Below, piece by piece: positions 9,701 to 16,110 of a stretch of 64,000 nt of DNA. Position numbers and translations under genes: made by a program. This DNA is from Melittangium boletus DSM 14713 (GTDB lineage: Bacteria > Myxococcota > Myxococcia > Myxococcales > Myxococcaceae): positions 5,332,292 through 5,396,291 of the forward strand of contig NZ_CP022163.1 of NCBI RefSeq assembly GCF_002305855.1. The letters run 5' to 3'. The notes below the pieces were generated by a model. That model saw nothing but the letters and a program-made list of their open reading frames with translations. It was not told the DNA's origin and did not search any database. The number at the start of each line of letters is the position of its first letter. Position 1 is the stretch's first letter.

Positions 9701-10328
9701 TGCGGACGGGCTTGTCGTACAGCGGGCTGAAGACGTCGACGAGACCCCCGCGCACGGAGAACGTGCCCAGGTCCTCGACGAGGGGGCTGGACAGGTAGCC
9801 CATGTGGGCGAGCTTGCGAGCGAGCTCGTCGCGATCGAAGTCCTGCCCCACGGCGAGCCGCTCGGACAGGGCCTTCATCACCGCCGGGGGAATCACCTTG
9901 CGCAACAAGCCCCGGAGCGACACCACGAGCGCCGGAAAGCGCGTGCCCTGGCTCAAGTGGAAGAGCGCGCCGAGCCGGTCCGCGACGGCCTCGCCATCCG
10001 GAGAGAGTTCGTCGTAGGGGAGGATTTCGTCCGCGGGCAGGCGGAGGACGTGGGGTTCGCGCGCCGTGCCCTTGCCACCCAGGAAGAAGGCGAGGTCGTG
10101 GGCGAGCGCGTCCGCGGCCTCTTCATCGGGGGCGACGCAGACGAGGGGCGCCTTCAAGGCCCGTTGCAGGCGGGCGAGCGCGTAGCCGCGGGCGGCTCCC
10201 TGGAGGCCTTGCGTGCGGACACGCTGCCCGGCGCGCAGGGTCTCCTGGACGCGGGCGAAGGGGTCATCGGCCACGGGAGGCGCACGCAGCGCCTCCGCAT
10301 CGAGCTTCTGGGTAAAAGGAGTTTCCAT
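6750..10328 (-). CDS. mfd: Transcription-repair coupling factor Mfd
   Basis: A 1192-residue ATP-dependent DNA translocase that removes RNA polymerase stalled at lesions and recruits UvrA. The usual order of modules is present: a UvrB-like N-terminal region (about 1-340), then the CarD-like RNA-polymerase-interaction domain near 500-570 (GDLIVHTDFGIGRYAG, VYLPVGRM). The SF2 translocase follows, with Walker A GDVGYGKTEVAM, DEEQ Walker B in VVDEEQRFG, SATPIPRT and QLRGRVGRS motifs, and then the TRCF C-terminal domain. The length is normal and no key residue is missing. The ATG at 10328 lies about 20 bp downstream of a well-formed promoter. It stands alone on its strand; the next upstream gene ends more than 100 bp away. 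Confidence 0.97.
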   Translation of the reverse strand: METPFTQKLDAEALRAPPVADDPFARVQETLRAGQRVRTQGLQGAARGYALARLQRALKAPLVCVAPDEEAADALAHDLAFFLGGKGTAREPHVLRLPADEILPYDELSPDGEAVADRLGALFHLSQGTRFPALVVSLRGLLRKVIPPAVMKALSERLAVGQDFDRDELARKLAHMGYLSSPLVEDLGTFSVRGGLVDVFSPLYDKPVRIEFFGDTVESIRVFDPETQRTVDALPEIILLPAREVIFSEQTRAHAEAAARAVADRINLPTSKLREYLDALQEGLPGFGLEGLLPGFFPGGLGTLFDYLARWNEAPLVYLDDPLGIERAAEDLWTELARAAQAADERQDLTYPAEDHFLTQVQAEQRLQAFRVLEGGGLSLTQGESPPVIFPFGTTQDVREAILAHHGEEGALTPLIERLQRWRDGRIPCAVACGTLSQADRLKRLLLDRNVMVRVHTEPLSDVTRLYEPAVSAHLFTGEISHGFVDPAGLALLSDEEIFGARSRRRVRRSKSLDAFAAGFKDLKEGDLIVHTDFGIGRYAGLTKMQVNGVPGDFLVLEYAGKDKVYLPVGRMRLIQKFTGGDPDQVTLDKLGTTSWEKTKKKVKEQLLKMAAELLNIAAARRAHPGHAFSAPDRYYAQFEADFEFEETADQAKAIEDVLADMQKSQPMDRLVCGDVGYGKTEVAMRAAFKATLDRKQVAVLVPTTVLAQQHYLSFKKRFKDYPVTVEVISGLKKPQEVRELLKRAKEGKVDILIGTHKLLGGDVAFKDLGLLVVDEEQRFGVKHKEQIKKLRSQVDVLTLSATPIPRTLHMAMSGVREMSIIATPPQDRRAIRTFVMKFDPPAIKEAIEREVARGGQVFFVHNRVESIPAMETRLRELVPNVTLGIAHGQMGEGQLEKVMLDFTEKKFQMLLCTSIIESGIDISSANTMIVDRADTFGLAQLYQLRGRVGRSRERAYAYLLVPARRTVTKDAQRRLEVLQRFTELGAGFSIASHDLEIRGAGNLLGGEQSGSISAIGFDMYAQLLEEAVAEVQGEPPKVRIEPEISLPMAALIPDDYVADVHQRLVFYKRFSQASTPDEVQDLRAELVDRFGEAPDEVDNLSEQALVKIDMRELRLRGLEGGPGRLSVMLGGDALLDGAKLLALVQRSKGYYRLTPDMKLIVKPGPEVRDQGLIAEAKKVMRDLFTCAQPQA

Positions 10329-10355
10329 CCGTAGGCGCCTGGAAGCGCCTTCCGG

Positions 10356-10384
10356 TAATTAGGAGCCGGACCCCGAGGGGTCAA
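10356..10384 (-). promoter_or_regulatory. Candidate housekeeping promoter of mfd
   Basis: Read on the minus strand there is TTGACC (10384-10379), a 17-bp spacer and TAATTA (10361-10356), a good match to a vegetative -35/-10 promoter. Transcription would start near 10349, giving a leader of about 20 nt before the mfd ATG. A short GACCCC/GGGGTC dyad covers the -35 box. No experimental support; the assignment rests on spacing and position. Confidence 0.6.
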
Positions 10385-10442
10385 CGGAAGAGCGAGGGGC
10401 CTGGTGGGTGGTGGTCACCCAGGACCCCGAGCCTACAGCAGC

Positions 10443-10634
10443 CTACGCCCCGGCCACCCGGTAGTCCTCGTCATCGTCGTCGGTTCCGCCGTCGCTGGTA
10501 CCTCCGCCCTTGGGCAGCAGGGCGCTGGCGGACGGGACCGGGTCCTCATCCATGTGGGAGGGCAGGCGGCCTGGGTTCCGCATGGCGCAGACCAGGGCGA
10601 GCAGGGAGAGGAGAGCGAAGGTGAGGGGGCGCAT
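10443..10634 (-). CDS. Small exported protein of unknown function
   Basis: A 63-residue protein with a hydrophobic N-terminal segment (MRPLTFALLSLLALVCA) that could act as a signal peptide, or, with Cys16, as a poor lipobox. The remainder is short, acidic and low in complexity, ending in a run of Asp residues and DYRVAGA. The coding call rests on a textbook ribosome binding site (GGAGGT six bases before the ATG at 10634) and on signal-peptide-like composition. I do not recognise a family. The next gene upstream on the same strand is a cytochrome c, 63 bp away, so the two could be co-transcribed. Confidence 0.55.
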   Translation of the reverse strand: MRPLTFALLSLLALVCAMRNPGRLPSHMDEDPVPSASALLPKGGGTSDGGTDDDDEDYRVAGA

Positions 10635-10697
10635 GGGAATACCTCCAGTCCGCGGGACGCGGTGGGCCCTGGGGATATTCAGCCTGGGCGGGAGGCG

Positions 10698-11024
10698 CTA
10701 GCCCTTCTTGAGCGTCCGCACGTAGGCCACGAGGGCGTCGATCTGCTGGGCGCTCAATTTGTCCTTGTAGGCCTTCATCTTCCTGTTCTTGGTGGAACCC
10801 TCGGCGATGACCTGGCGGATCTCCGCGTCGCTGTGGGTGGACTGCCAGGAGGGCAGGGAGATGTCCCCGACGGACTCCTTCTTGCCCATCTGCGTCTGCC
10901 CCTTGCCGTCTCCGCCGTGACAGGACTTGCACTTGGCCGTCCACGTCTCGGCGGCGGTTTCGTCCTCGGCGTGGACGACGGTGGCGAGGGACAGGCTGAG
11001 CAGCAGGGCGAAACGGAACTTCAT
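10698..11024 (-). CDS. Periplasmic mono-haem cytochrome c (class I)
   Basis: A 108-residue precursor. MKFRFALLLSLSLATVVHA is a Sec signal cleaved after Ala19. The haem-attachment motif CKSCH spans residues 32-36, and a Met in NRKMKAY near the C-terminal part is the likely sixth iron ligand. The C-terminal helix IDALVAYVRTLKK is typical of small class I cytochromes c. It is a soluble electron carrier in the periplasm; its donor and acceptor cannot be told from the neighbourhood. The start at 11024 has GGAGGT eight to nine bases upstream. The much longer open frame upstream of this ATG overlaps the next gene and lacks sensible sequence, so I exclude it. Confidence 0.88.
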   Translation of the reverse strand: MKFRFALLLSLSLATVVHAEDETAAETWTAKCKSCHGGDGKGQTQMGKKESVGDISLPSWQSTHSDAEIRQVIAEGSTKNRKMKAYKDKLSAQQIDALVAYVRTLKKG

Positions 11025-11134
11025 GAGGAAGACCTCCAGGAGACCGGCTCGGGGGACGTCGTGAGGTTTCGAACGATAGGGCAAGCGCGGGGCCAGGAGA
11101 AATCCGCCCGGGTCGGAGTCATCCCCTTGGTCTG

Positions 11135-12745
11135 TCATGGAGCAGGCCAGAAGGAGAGGCTTCGGCCCGGCGGGACGAGCCAGACTTTCTCGAGGAACCC
11201 CACCGCGCCCCGGTCCGCGGCATCGTGGCGCACCGTCGCCAGCTGGACTCCGAGGAGCAGCGCGAGCGTCACTCCTCCCGCCACCAGGGGTGATGCGCCA
11301 GGCCGCTTGCCCTCCGATCTCACGAGCCGCGCGAAGACCCAACCACTCACACCCAGCAGCGGGGCGAGCAGGAGGACGCCAGCCAGCGGGTTGGAGAGTC
11401 CCAGCAGATTCAAGACATTGGGCGGCAGGTAGCCCGCCCGCAGCAGCGGCATGGCCAGCCCGAGGAAGACGTTGGACACATCGTCCGGGACATAATTGAC
11501 GAAGGTGGCGAGGCCCGTGATCACGATGGACGCGGTGCACAGCGCCGCGGCGACCCCTGTCCAGATGGGACGCTCGAGCTGGCGCAGCCGCTCCAACACC
11601 CGGGCGACGGGCAGCAGCAGGAAGGGCACCAGCCCCGTCAGGTGGCGAGGCCCCGTCGTCCAGCCCCAGGAGTCATACGAGAAGGAAGACGTGAAGTAGG
11701 TGTACCCGGCGAGCAGCGCCACCACGAGCCATGTGTGCATCCGCCACTCCCCGCGGCCACGGGCCTCGCGTCCCAGGAGGAACAGGCCGGGCAGGGCGAG
11801 CAACAGGAAGGGGGACAGGGTGAACAGGCCCCGGAGGGGGGAGAAGAAGGACAGGGCGAAGGCGCGTGGATCCGGGTAGCGGATGCCCAGGAAGCCGCCG
11901 AGGTGCCAGGGCTGGTAGGCCGCGTCGTTGAGATGCTTGTAGCCGCTCTCCAGCGGATGGCCGAAGGCCGCCTGGTGGTAGAGCATCAACCCCACGAGGA
12001 AGGGCAGGGCTCCGAGCAGCGCGAGCCCCACCCCGCGTCCCATCCGGCTCCAGCGGGCACGGGCGGGCTCTTCCCGCCACACCACGGACAGCGTGGCGTA
12101 GAGCACGAGCCCCAGCACCCCGAGGGCACCGGTGTACTCGGCGGCCACCGTGGCGCCCGCGCAGGCACCCGCCACCGCGTAGCCCCATTCCCGCCACTCG
12201 CCTCGCGCCACCCGCCACAGGGCGTAGAAGCCGCCGAACAGCAGCACCGCCGTCGTCTGATGGCTCATGAAGAGCAGCGAGTAGCTGAACGCCAGCGAGC
12301 CCAGCCCGTACGTCACCGTCACCGCGTCCGCGACCTGGGGGGACACGTACTCGCCGAGGAAACGGCGCACGAGCCTCAGCAGCAGCAGCGTGGGCAGGAC
12401 CGTGAGGAGCAACCGGCTGAAGAAGACGAGAGGAACCTCGCGCACCGCATGGAGGAAGCCTCCCGCCGCCACGCGCATCACCGCGTAGAGCGGTACCGCG
12501 GCGAAGGACAGCAGGGGGGCCTTGGATGGGTAGTACCTGCCGTCCTTGACGGACAGGTCACCCACGTAGCCAAAGTCCTGGAGCGCCCGGTTGATGTCGA
12601 GCGTGCCGTACTCCACGAGCGCTCGCGTCTGCCACAGCCGGCACAGCTCGTTGGGTGAGCGCAGGCCCGGGTGGTAGGGGAACAAGAGGACGTACAGCGC
12701 CACCAGCGCCGCGTACACCCCGCGCGGCGCGGGCGAGGCGTTCAC
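11135..12745 (-). CDS. Polytopic membrane protein, GT-C/PMT-like glycosyltransferase candidate
   Basis: A 536-residue integral inner-membrane protein with roughly ten to twelve hydrophobic segments. A soluble loop early in the protein (NELCRLWQTRALVEYG... VKDGRYYPSKAP) lies between the first two membrane spans. That arrangement resembles GT-C glycosyltransferases and other GT39-like enzymes that use polyprenyl-phosphate sugars. No firm catalytic Asp motif could be assigned. Translation starts with GTG at 12745, overlapping the TGA of the PII gene by four bases (GTGA), so it is probably translationally coupled to it. Its placement after a glycosyltransferase-methyltransferase fusion supports a role in decorating a lipid-linked or cell-surface glycan. 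The exact substrate is unknown. Confidence 0.6.
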   Translation of the reverse strand: MNASPAPRGVYAALVALYVLLFPYHPGLRSPNELCRLWQTRALVEYGTLDINRALQDFGYVGDLSVKDGRYYPSKAPLLSFAAVPLYAVMRVAAGGFLHAVREVPLVFFSRLLLTVLPTLLLLRLVRRFLGEYVSPQVADAVTVTYGLGSLAFSYSLLFMSHQTTAVLLFGGFYALWRVARGEWREWGYAVAGACAGATVAAEYTGALGVLGLVLYATLSVVWREEPARARWSRMGRGVGLALLGALPFLVGLMLYHQAAFGHPLESGYKHLNDAAYQPWHLGGFLGIRYPDPRAFALSFFSPLRGLFTLSPFLLLALPGLFLLGREARGRGEWRMHTWLVVALLAGYTYFTSSFSYDSWGWTTGPRHLTGLVPFLLLPVARVLERLRQLERPIWTGVAAALCTASIVITGLATFVNYVPDDVSNVFLGLAMPLLRAGYLPPNVLNLLGLSNPLAGVLLLAPLLGVSGWVFARLVRSEGKRPGASPLVAGGVTLALLLGVQLATVRHDAADRGAVGFLEKVWLVPPGRSLSFWPAP

Positions 12746-13089
12746 AGCGCGTCGCTGCCGCGCTCTCCCGTGCGGATGCGCACGGCCTCGTCCACGGGCA
12801 GGACGAAGATCTTCCCATCGCCGATCTTCCCCTCGGCGCCCGAGCGAGCCACGCGCACGATGGCTTCCACCACCTGCTCCACGAGGTCGTCGTCCACCAC
12901 CACCTCCACCTTCACCTTGGGCTGGAAGTCCACCACGTACTCGGCGCCCTTGTAGAGCTCCGTGTGGCCCTTCTGCCGACCGAACCCCTTCACCTCCACC
13001 GCGGTGAGACCGTGCACGCCCACCTCATGCAGCGCGTCCTTCACATCATCCAGCTTGAACGGCTTGATGATGGCTTCGATCTTCTTCAT
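12742..13089 (-). CDS. glnB: PII signal transduction protein (GlnB/GlnK type)
   Basis: A 115-residue cytosolic trimeric sensor of 2-oxoglutarate and ATP/ADP. Conserved PII landmarks are intact: MKKIEAIIKPFKLDDVK at the N-terminus, the T-loop with Tyr46 and the uridylylation site Tyr51 (YKGAEY), the GKIGDGKIFVLPV nucleotide-binding strand, and the C-terminal R-TGE-GSDAL. It normally regulates glutamine synthetase, AmtB or other nitrogen and carbon enzymes. Unusually, no amtB, glnA or glnE is nearby. Its ATG overlaps the stop of the upstream glycosyltransferase fusion (ATGA), and its stop overlaps the start of a GT-C-like gene (GTGA). Which paralogue (GlnB or GlnK) it is cannot be decided from sequence alone. 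Confidence 0.92.
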   Translation of the reverse strand: MKKIEAIIKPFKLDDVKDALHEVGVHGLTAVEVKGFGRQKGHTELYKGAEYVVDFQPKVKVEVVVDDDLVEQVVEAIVRVARSGAEGKIGDGKIFVLPVDEAVRIRTGERGSDAL

Positions 13090-14438
13090 TCCGCACCTCC
13101 CGTGGCCCGCGCCACGGCGAAGAGGCTCATTCCCACCGGCAGCTTCACCCGGCTCTCCGTCCGGGCCAACAACGGGGCGAGCCGGTCATAGACCTTGAGT
13201 TGGAACTTGGGCACGGAGCGGCGGCGCATCACCCGGCTGTTCATGAACCAGCCGGGAATGCCCACCAGGTTCATCCATTCCAACCGCTCCACCTGGAAGC
13301 CGTTGCCCTCCAGCACCTGGCGCAGGCCCTCCCGGGTGTAGCGCCGGTAGTGGCCCACCGCCTCGTCGATGCTCCCGAAGAGCTGAGGCAGGGCCGGCAC
13401 CAACACCACCACCCGGCCCCCTGGAGGAAGAATCTGCCGGAAGCGGCGCACCGCCGAGGCGTCATCGGGGATGTGCTCCAGCACGTTGGACAGCACGATG
13501 GTGTCCAGCCGCTCGGCCTTGAGGGCTTCCCAGTCCGCCAGCGCCACGTCCGACAGGTACGGCCGCACGTGCGGCTTGCCCCGGAACTTGTTCTTCAGGC
13601 GGTCCACGTAGAAGCGGTCCACCTCGAGCGCGATGAGCAACTCGAGCCCGGGCTCCAGCTTCTCGGTGATGGTGCCGATGCCCGCGCCGATCTCCAACAC
13701 GCGCCGGCCCAGGTGCTCGCTGAAGCGCTGACCCAGCCAGGCGTTGTAGTTGTTCGCGCCATCCATGCGCTCGAGCGTGGTGTAGCCCTCGTGCTGGTTG
13801 TCCGCGTCGTCGCGCACCGTGGCGTAGCGCACGAGCGTGCGCAGCCGCGACATCTGCGAGGCGATGGGAAGGTGCGGCGTCGTCTCCAACCCCACGGGCA
13901 CTTCCGCCAACCGGTAGAGCTGCGCCGCCAGCTTCACCACGATCTCCGCGTCCACCGCGTCATCCTCGCTGGTGAGGGACACGGACTTGAGCGCCTCGGT
14001 GCGAAAGGCCCGCTGGCCGCAGAGGGGATCCGCGAGGGTCACGTCCGTCACGAAGCGGGTGACGTGGCCCATGGCCCGCTCCGCCAGCAGCGTCGCGTCG
14101 AGCCCCGCGTGCGAGCGGTGACCGAACACCGCGTCCGCCTGATCCTCGCGGATGGGACGGCACAGGGACTCGCAGGAATCCAGGGAGTAGGCCGTGTCCG
14201 CGTCCTGCAACACGGTGATGTCTCCCTTCACGTGGTCGAGCGCTGCGCGGATCGCCGCGCCCTTGCCGGGCACTCCAGGCAGGACGTGCACGTTGGGCGC
14301 GGAAGGCGCCTCCAGGAGGCCATCACCGACGAGCACCACCTCGGTCCCTTCCCGGTGGGCGAGCGCATGGGCGAAGCGCGAGGCGGCGGGAGCGGACTCG
14401 GGGTTGTAGGGAATGACGAACGAGAGGGAAGGGCTCAC
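13086..14438 (-). CDS. Family-2 glycosyltransferase fused to SAM-dependent methyltransferase
   Basis: A 450-residue soluble bifunctional protein. The N-terminal half (about 1-205) is a GT-A/GT2 domain with SFVIPYNPES, GKGAAIRAAL and the metal-binding VLQDADTAY. The C-terminal half (about 225-400) is a class I methyltransferase with motif I VLEIGAGIGTI near residues 247-255 and VLSNVLEHIPDD, followed by PGGRVVVLVPA. It could attach a sugar to a polyprenyl phosphate (DPM1-like) and methylate the product or a related lipid, but the acceptor is unknown. I place the start at the GTG at 14438, the last start before the conserved FVIPYN strand; the longer upstream frame is Arg-rich and unlikely to be translated. 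It heads the three-gene coupled operon with the PII and GT-C-like genes. Confidence 0.78.
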   Translation of the reverse strand: MSPSLSFVIPYNPESAPAASRFAHALAHREGTEVVLVGDGLLEAPSAPNVHVLPGVPGKGAAIRAALDHVKGDITVLQDADTAYSLDSCESLCRPIREDQADAVFGHRSHAGLDATLLAERAMGHVTRFVTDVTLADPLCGQRAFRTEALKSVSLTSEDDAVDAEIVVKLAAQLYRLAEVPVGLETTPHLPIASQMSRLRTLVRYATVRDDADNQHEGYTTLERMDGANNYNAWLGQRFSEHLGRRVLEIGAGIGTITEKLEPGLELLIALEVDRFYVDRLKNKFRGKPHVRPYLSDVALADWEALKAERLDTIVLSNVLEHIPDDASAVRRFRQILPPGGRVVVLVPALPQLFGSIDEAVGHYRRYTREGLRQVLEGNGFQVERLEWMNLVGIPGWFMNSRVMRRRSVPKFQLKVYDRLAPLLARTESRVKLPVGMSLFAVARATGGAE

Positions 14439-14536
14439 CGCCCCGTGACTACCACACTGCCGGGCACGGACGCGCGCTCCGGCGCCTGATGCGGTGGAAG
14501 GCCCGTGGGTGGGCACCCGGAAGTGCCGGGTTTTCG

Positions 14537-14953
14537 CTATTCCCGCCCGAGAATCCGCCCCTGGCCGTCGATGGCGTATGTCGCGCCGACGTCGAGCAGG
14601 ATGTAGCCCGGTCCACACGCACGCAGGTCAGGGGTGAACTCGACGAAGAAGAGGGTGTCACTGACCTGGAGCACGCTCGTCTGGATGTACTCCCAGCGAG
14701 CCAGACAACTGTCCGGGGGCTGCAACTTCTCGGGGCGGATGCCCGGCGGACGGTAGTCGTCCATGGCGACCTTGAGCGCGGCCATCATGGGTCCGGTGAG
14801 CCGCACGCCCTTCTCCATGGAGTCGGGAAACCGCACGGCGGCGGCCTCCTCGGGAGAGGCGCGTTCGGCCGGGCGGTGGCGATAGATGCCAAAATAGCCG
14901 CACCCGTTCAGAAGTCCCGCGCAGCACAGCAGGACGGGGAGGAATGATTTCAT
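14537..14953 (-). CDS. Lipoprotein of unknown function
   Basis: A 138-residue precursor with a clear lipoprotein signal (MKSFLPVLLCCAGLLNGC, lipidated Cys18). The mature part has four further Cys residues or fewer and no recognised fold; it ends with GATYAIDGQGRILGRE, which looks like a short beta-strand pair. The start at 14953 is set by the signal peptide; the longer open frame upstream has no such feature. It begins 14 bp after the end of the DUF4329-like lipoprotein gene on the same strand, so the two are very likely co-transcribed and may form a surface complex. No function can be assigned. Confidence 0.6.
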   Translation of the reverse strand: MKSFLPVLLCCAGLLNGCGYFGIYRHRPAERASPEEAAAVRFPDSMEKGVRLTGPMMAALKVAMDDYRPPGIRPEKLQPPDSCLARWEYIQTSVLQVSDTLFFVEFTPDLRACGPGYILLDVGATYAIDGQGRILGRE

Positions 14954-14967
14954 GGGGCTCGTCCCGC

Positions 14968-15669
14968 TCACGGCAGCCAATCCTTCCCCTCGAACATCTC
15001 CAGGTCGCCCGAGTCGTTGGTGACTTTCGCGATGGGTACCCATTCGCCCTCTCGCAGGGCCGACACGTGGCGCGAGAAGTTGTTGTAGGCGTAGGCCCGG
15101 CACTCGCCGGTCCGCTCCCGGAAGAACATCAACAGATTGCGATCGAAGACCTGGCCGGTGCTCTTGTCGGCGAAACGGGTGGGACTCCAGGTGGTCGTGA
15201 TGCCGAGGTCCCGCCGGGAGAAACGCCGGTTGTGGGGGTGGGTATGGATGCCGCCCAGCACGATGTGATCCGGGTGGAGTGCATCCTCGACGGAGCGGGG
15301 CAGCTCACAGTTCTTCGTCTCCGTGTCGAGGCTGCTCTTGATGTCGGAGAGGTAGCTGAGGAAGTAAGCCTTTTGCCCAGGGGAGTAATAGTACAGGGCG
15401 CAATACTCGGAGCCGTAGATGCCATTGGAGGCGCCGGGCTCGTTGGTCATCAATTCGCAGGCGTTGGCCGCCAGCTCTTCCAGTTTGGGAAAGGGTCCCG
15501 CGAGCGGCCCCTCGACCCGGAGCAGACCGTTCTCCATCCGCTGCACCTTCACGTGCGGATTGCTCGCGCAGCCTTCCATGCCACCCAGAAGGCCCAGCAA
15601 CACCCACGCGGCCCGCCGCCAGCCCGTTCCGGGCACGCTTGCTCCGCGTTGTTCGCGCCTGGTCTTCAT
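14968..15669 (-). CDS. DUF4329-like lipoprotein with HTHP-SxxD metallo-motif
   Basis: A 233-residue exported protein. A hydrophobic segment (AAWVLLGLLGGMEGC) after a basic N-terminus suggests a lipoprotein signal, although the residues before Cys are not a classic lipobox. The mature domain has YYYSPGQKAYFLSYLS, then GGIHTHPHNRRFSRRD, then a hydrophobic strand LLMFFRE. The HxHP...FSxxD arrangement matches the DUF4329 family, which is deaminase/JAB-like in outline and often occurs in RHS or polymorphic toxin contexts. Here it is a stand-alone lipoprotein. The spacing from HTH to SxxD is one residue shorter than in classic JAMM peptidases. The start at 15669 is preferred over upstream ATGs because it directly precedes the signal. 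It is the first gene of a probable two-gene unit. Confidence 0.55.
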   Translation of the reverse strand: MKTRREQRGASVPGTGWRRAAWVLLGLLGGMEGCASNPHVKVQRMENGLLRVEGPLAGPFPKLEELAANACELMTNEPGASNGIYGSEYCALYYYSPGQKAYFLSYLSDIKSSLDTETKNCELPRSVEDALHPDHIVLGGIHTHPHNRRFSRRDLGITTTWSPTRFADKSTGQVFDRNLLMFFRERTGECRAYAYNNFSRHVSALREGEWVPIAKVTNDSGDLEMFEGKDWLP

Positions 15670-16110
15670 GTCGGCCGCGCCATGCTGACGAATCCCCTGA
15701 AACGGGTCTTCCGGATGAAAGCCGAAAGACATGTCTTCACGGGAAAAGTAGCAGGGGATTCGTGGAGGCGTCAATAAATGTCCCGGCGTAGCAGGTAGTT
15801 TCTGATGGCGATCACCTATCAGGTCGATCCTTTCTCCCTGCGTCTCCGTCCAGGCGCGGAGCAGGAAGGGAATCGGAGTTTTCCCGTCGCGTATGACCCT
15901 TCGGGAGAACGTGAAGGATGTAGGGGGTAGGCCAACGCACGAAATGGGCACTGAGGGCGCAAGCCGAGTGGGCAGGTTCCGGATCCGACGTCCAAGCGCG
16001 TCCCTGGAAGCTGAAAGCATGGAACATGCTTTACACCATGTTGACCTCCAACGTCATGTCATTCGGTGTGACATTGGAGGTCATGTCTCCTCACCTGTCC
16101 GTTCCTGGAT
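15670..16110. other. 441-bp gap without a gene; leader region holding a long dyad
   Basis: No credible coding frame lies here: the frames that are open have no ribosome binding site, no signal peptide and no recognisable sequence. Base composition is less GC-rich than neighbouring genes between about 16020 and 16090. The region contains the 40-bp inverted repeat listed separately. On the minus strand just beyond the repeat, ATGACG and TGTAAA spaced by about 16-17 bp could be a promoter for the two lipoprotein genes, giving a leader of over 300 nt. That promoter is a weak guess. Confidence 0.4.
16043..16082. promoter_or_regulatory. Long imperfect inverted repeat, operator-like
   Basis: GACCTCCAACGTCA (16043-16056) and TGACATTGGAGGTC (16069-16082) are inverted copies with one mismatch, separated by 12 bp. 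A second, inner pair TGTCA/TGACA is nested within. The arms are not GC-rich and no T-run follows on either strand, so a protein-binding site is more likely than a terminator. It lies between the 3' end of the DUF418 gene and the start of the lipoprotein pair. Confidence 0.5.

Noticed and set aside
13086..14618. Longer glycosyltransferase-methyltransferase starting upstream of 14438
   Set aside because: The extra N-terminal sequence is Arg-rich, not similar to any GT2 start and has no ribosome binding site; the GTG at 14438 sits right before the first conserved strand.
14968..15669. JAMM/MPN metalloprotease assignment
   Set aside because: The HTHP and SxxD elements are present, but the spacing is one residue short of the classic H-x-H-x7-S-x2-D. 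DUF4329 explains the rest of the sequence better.
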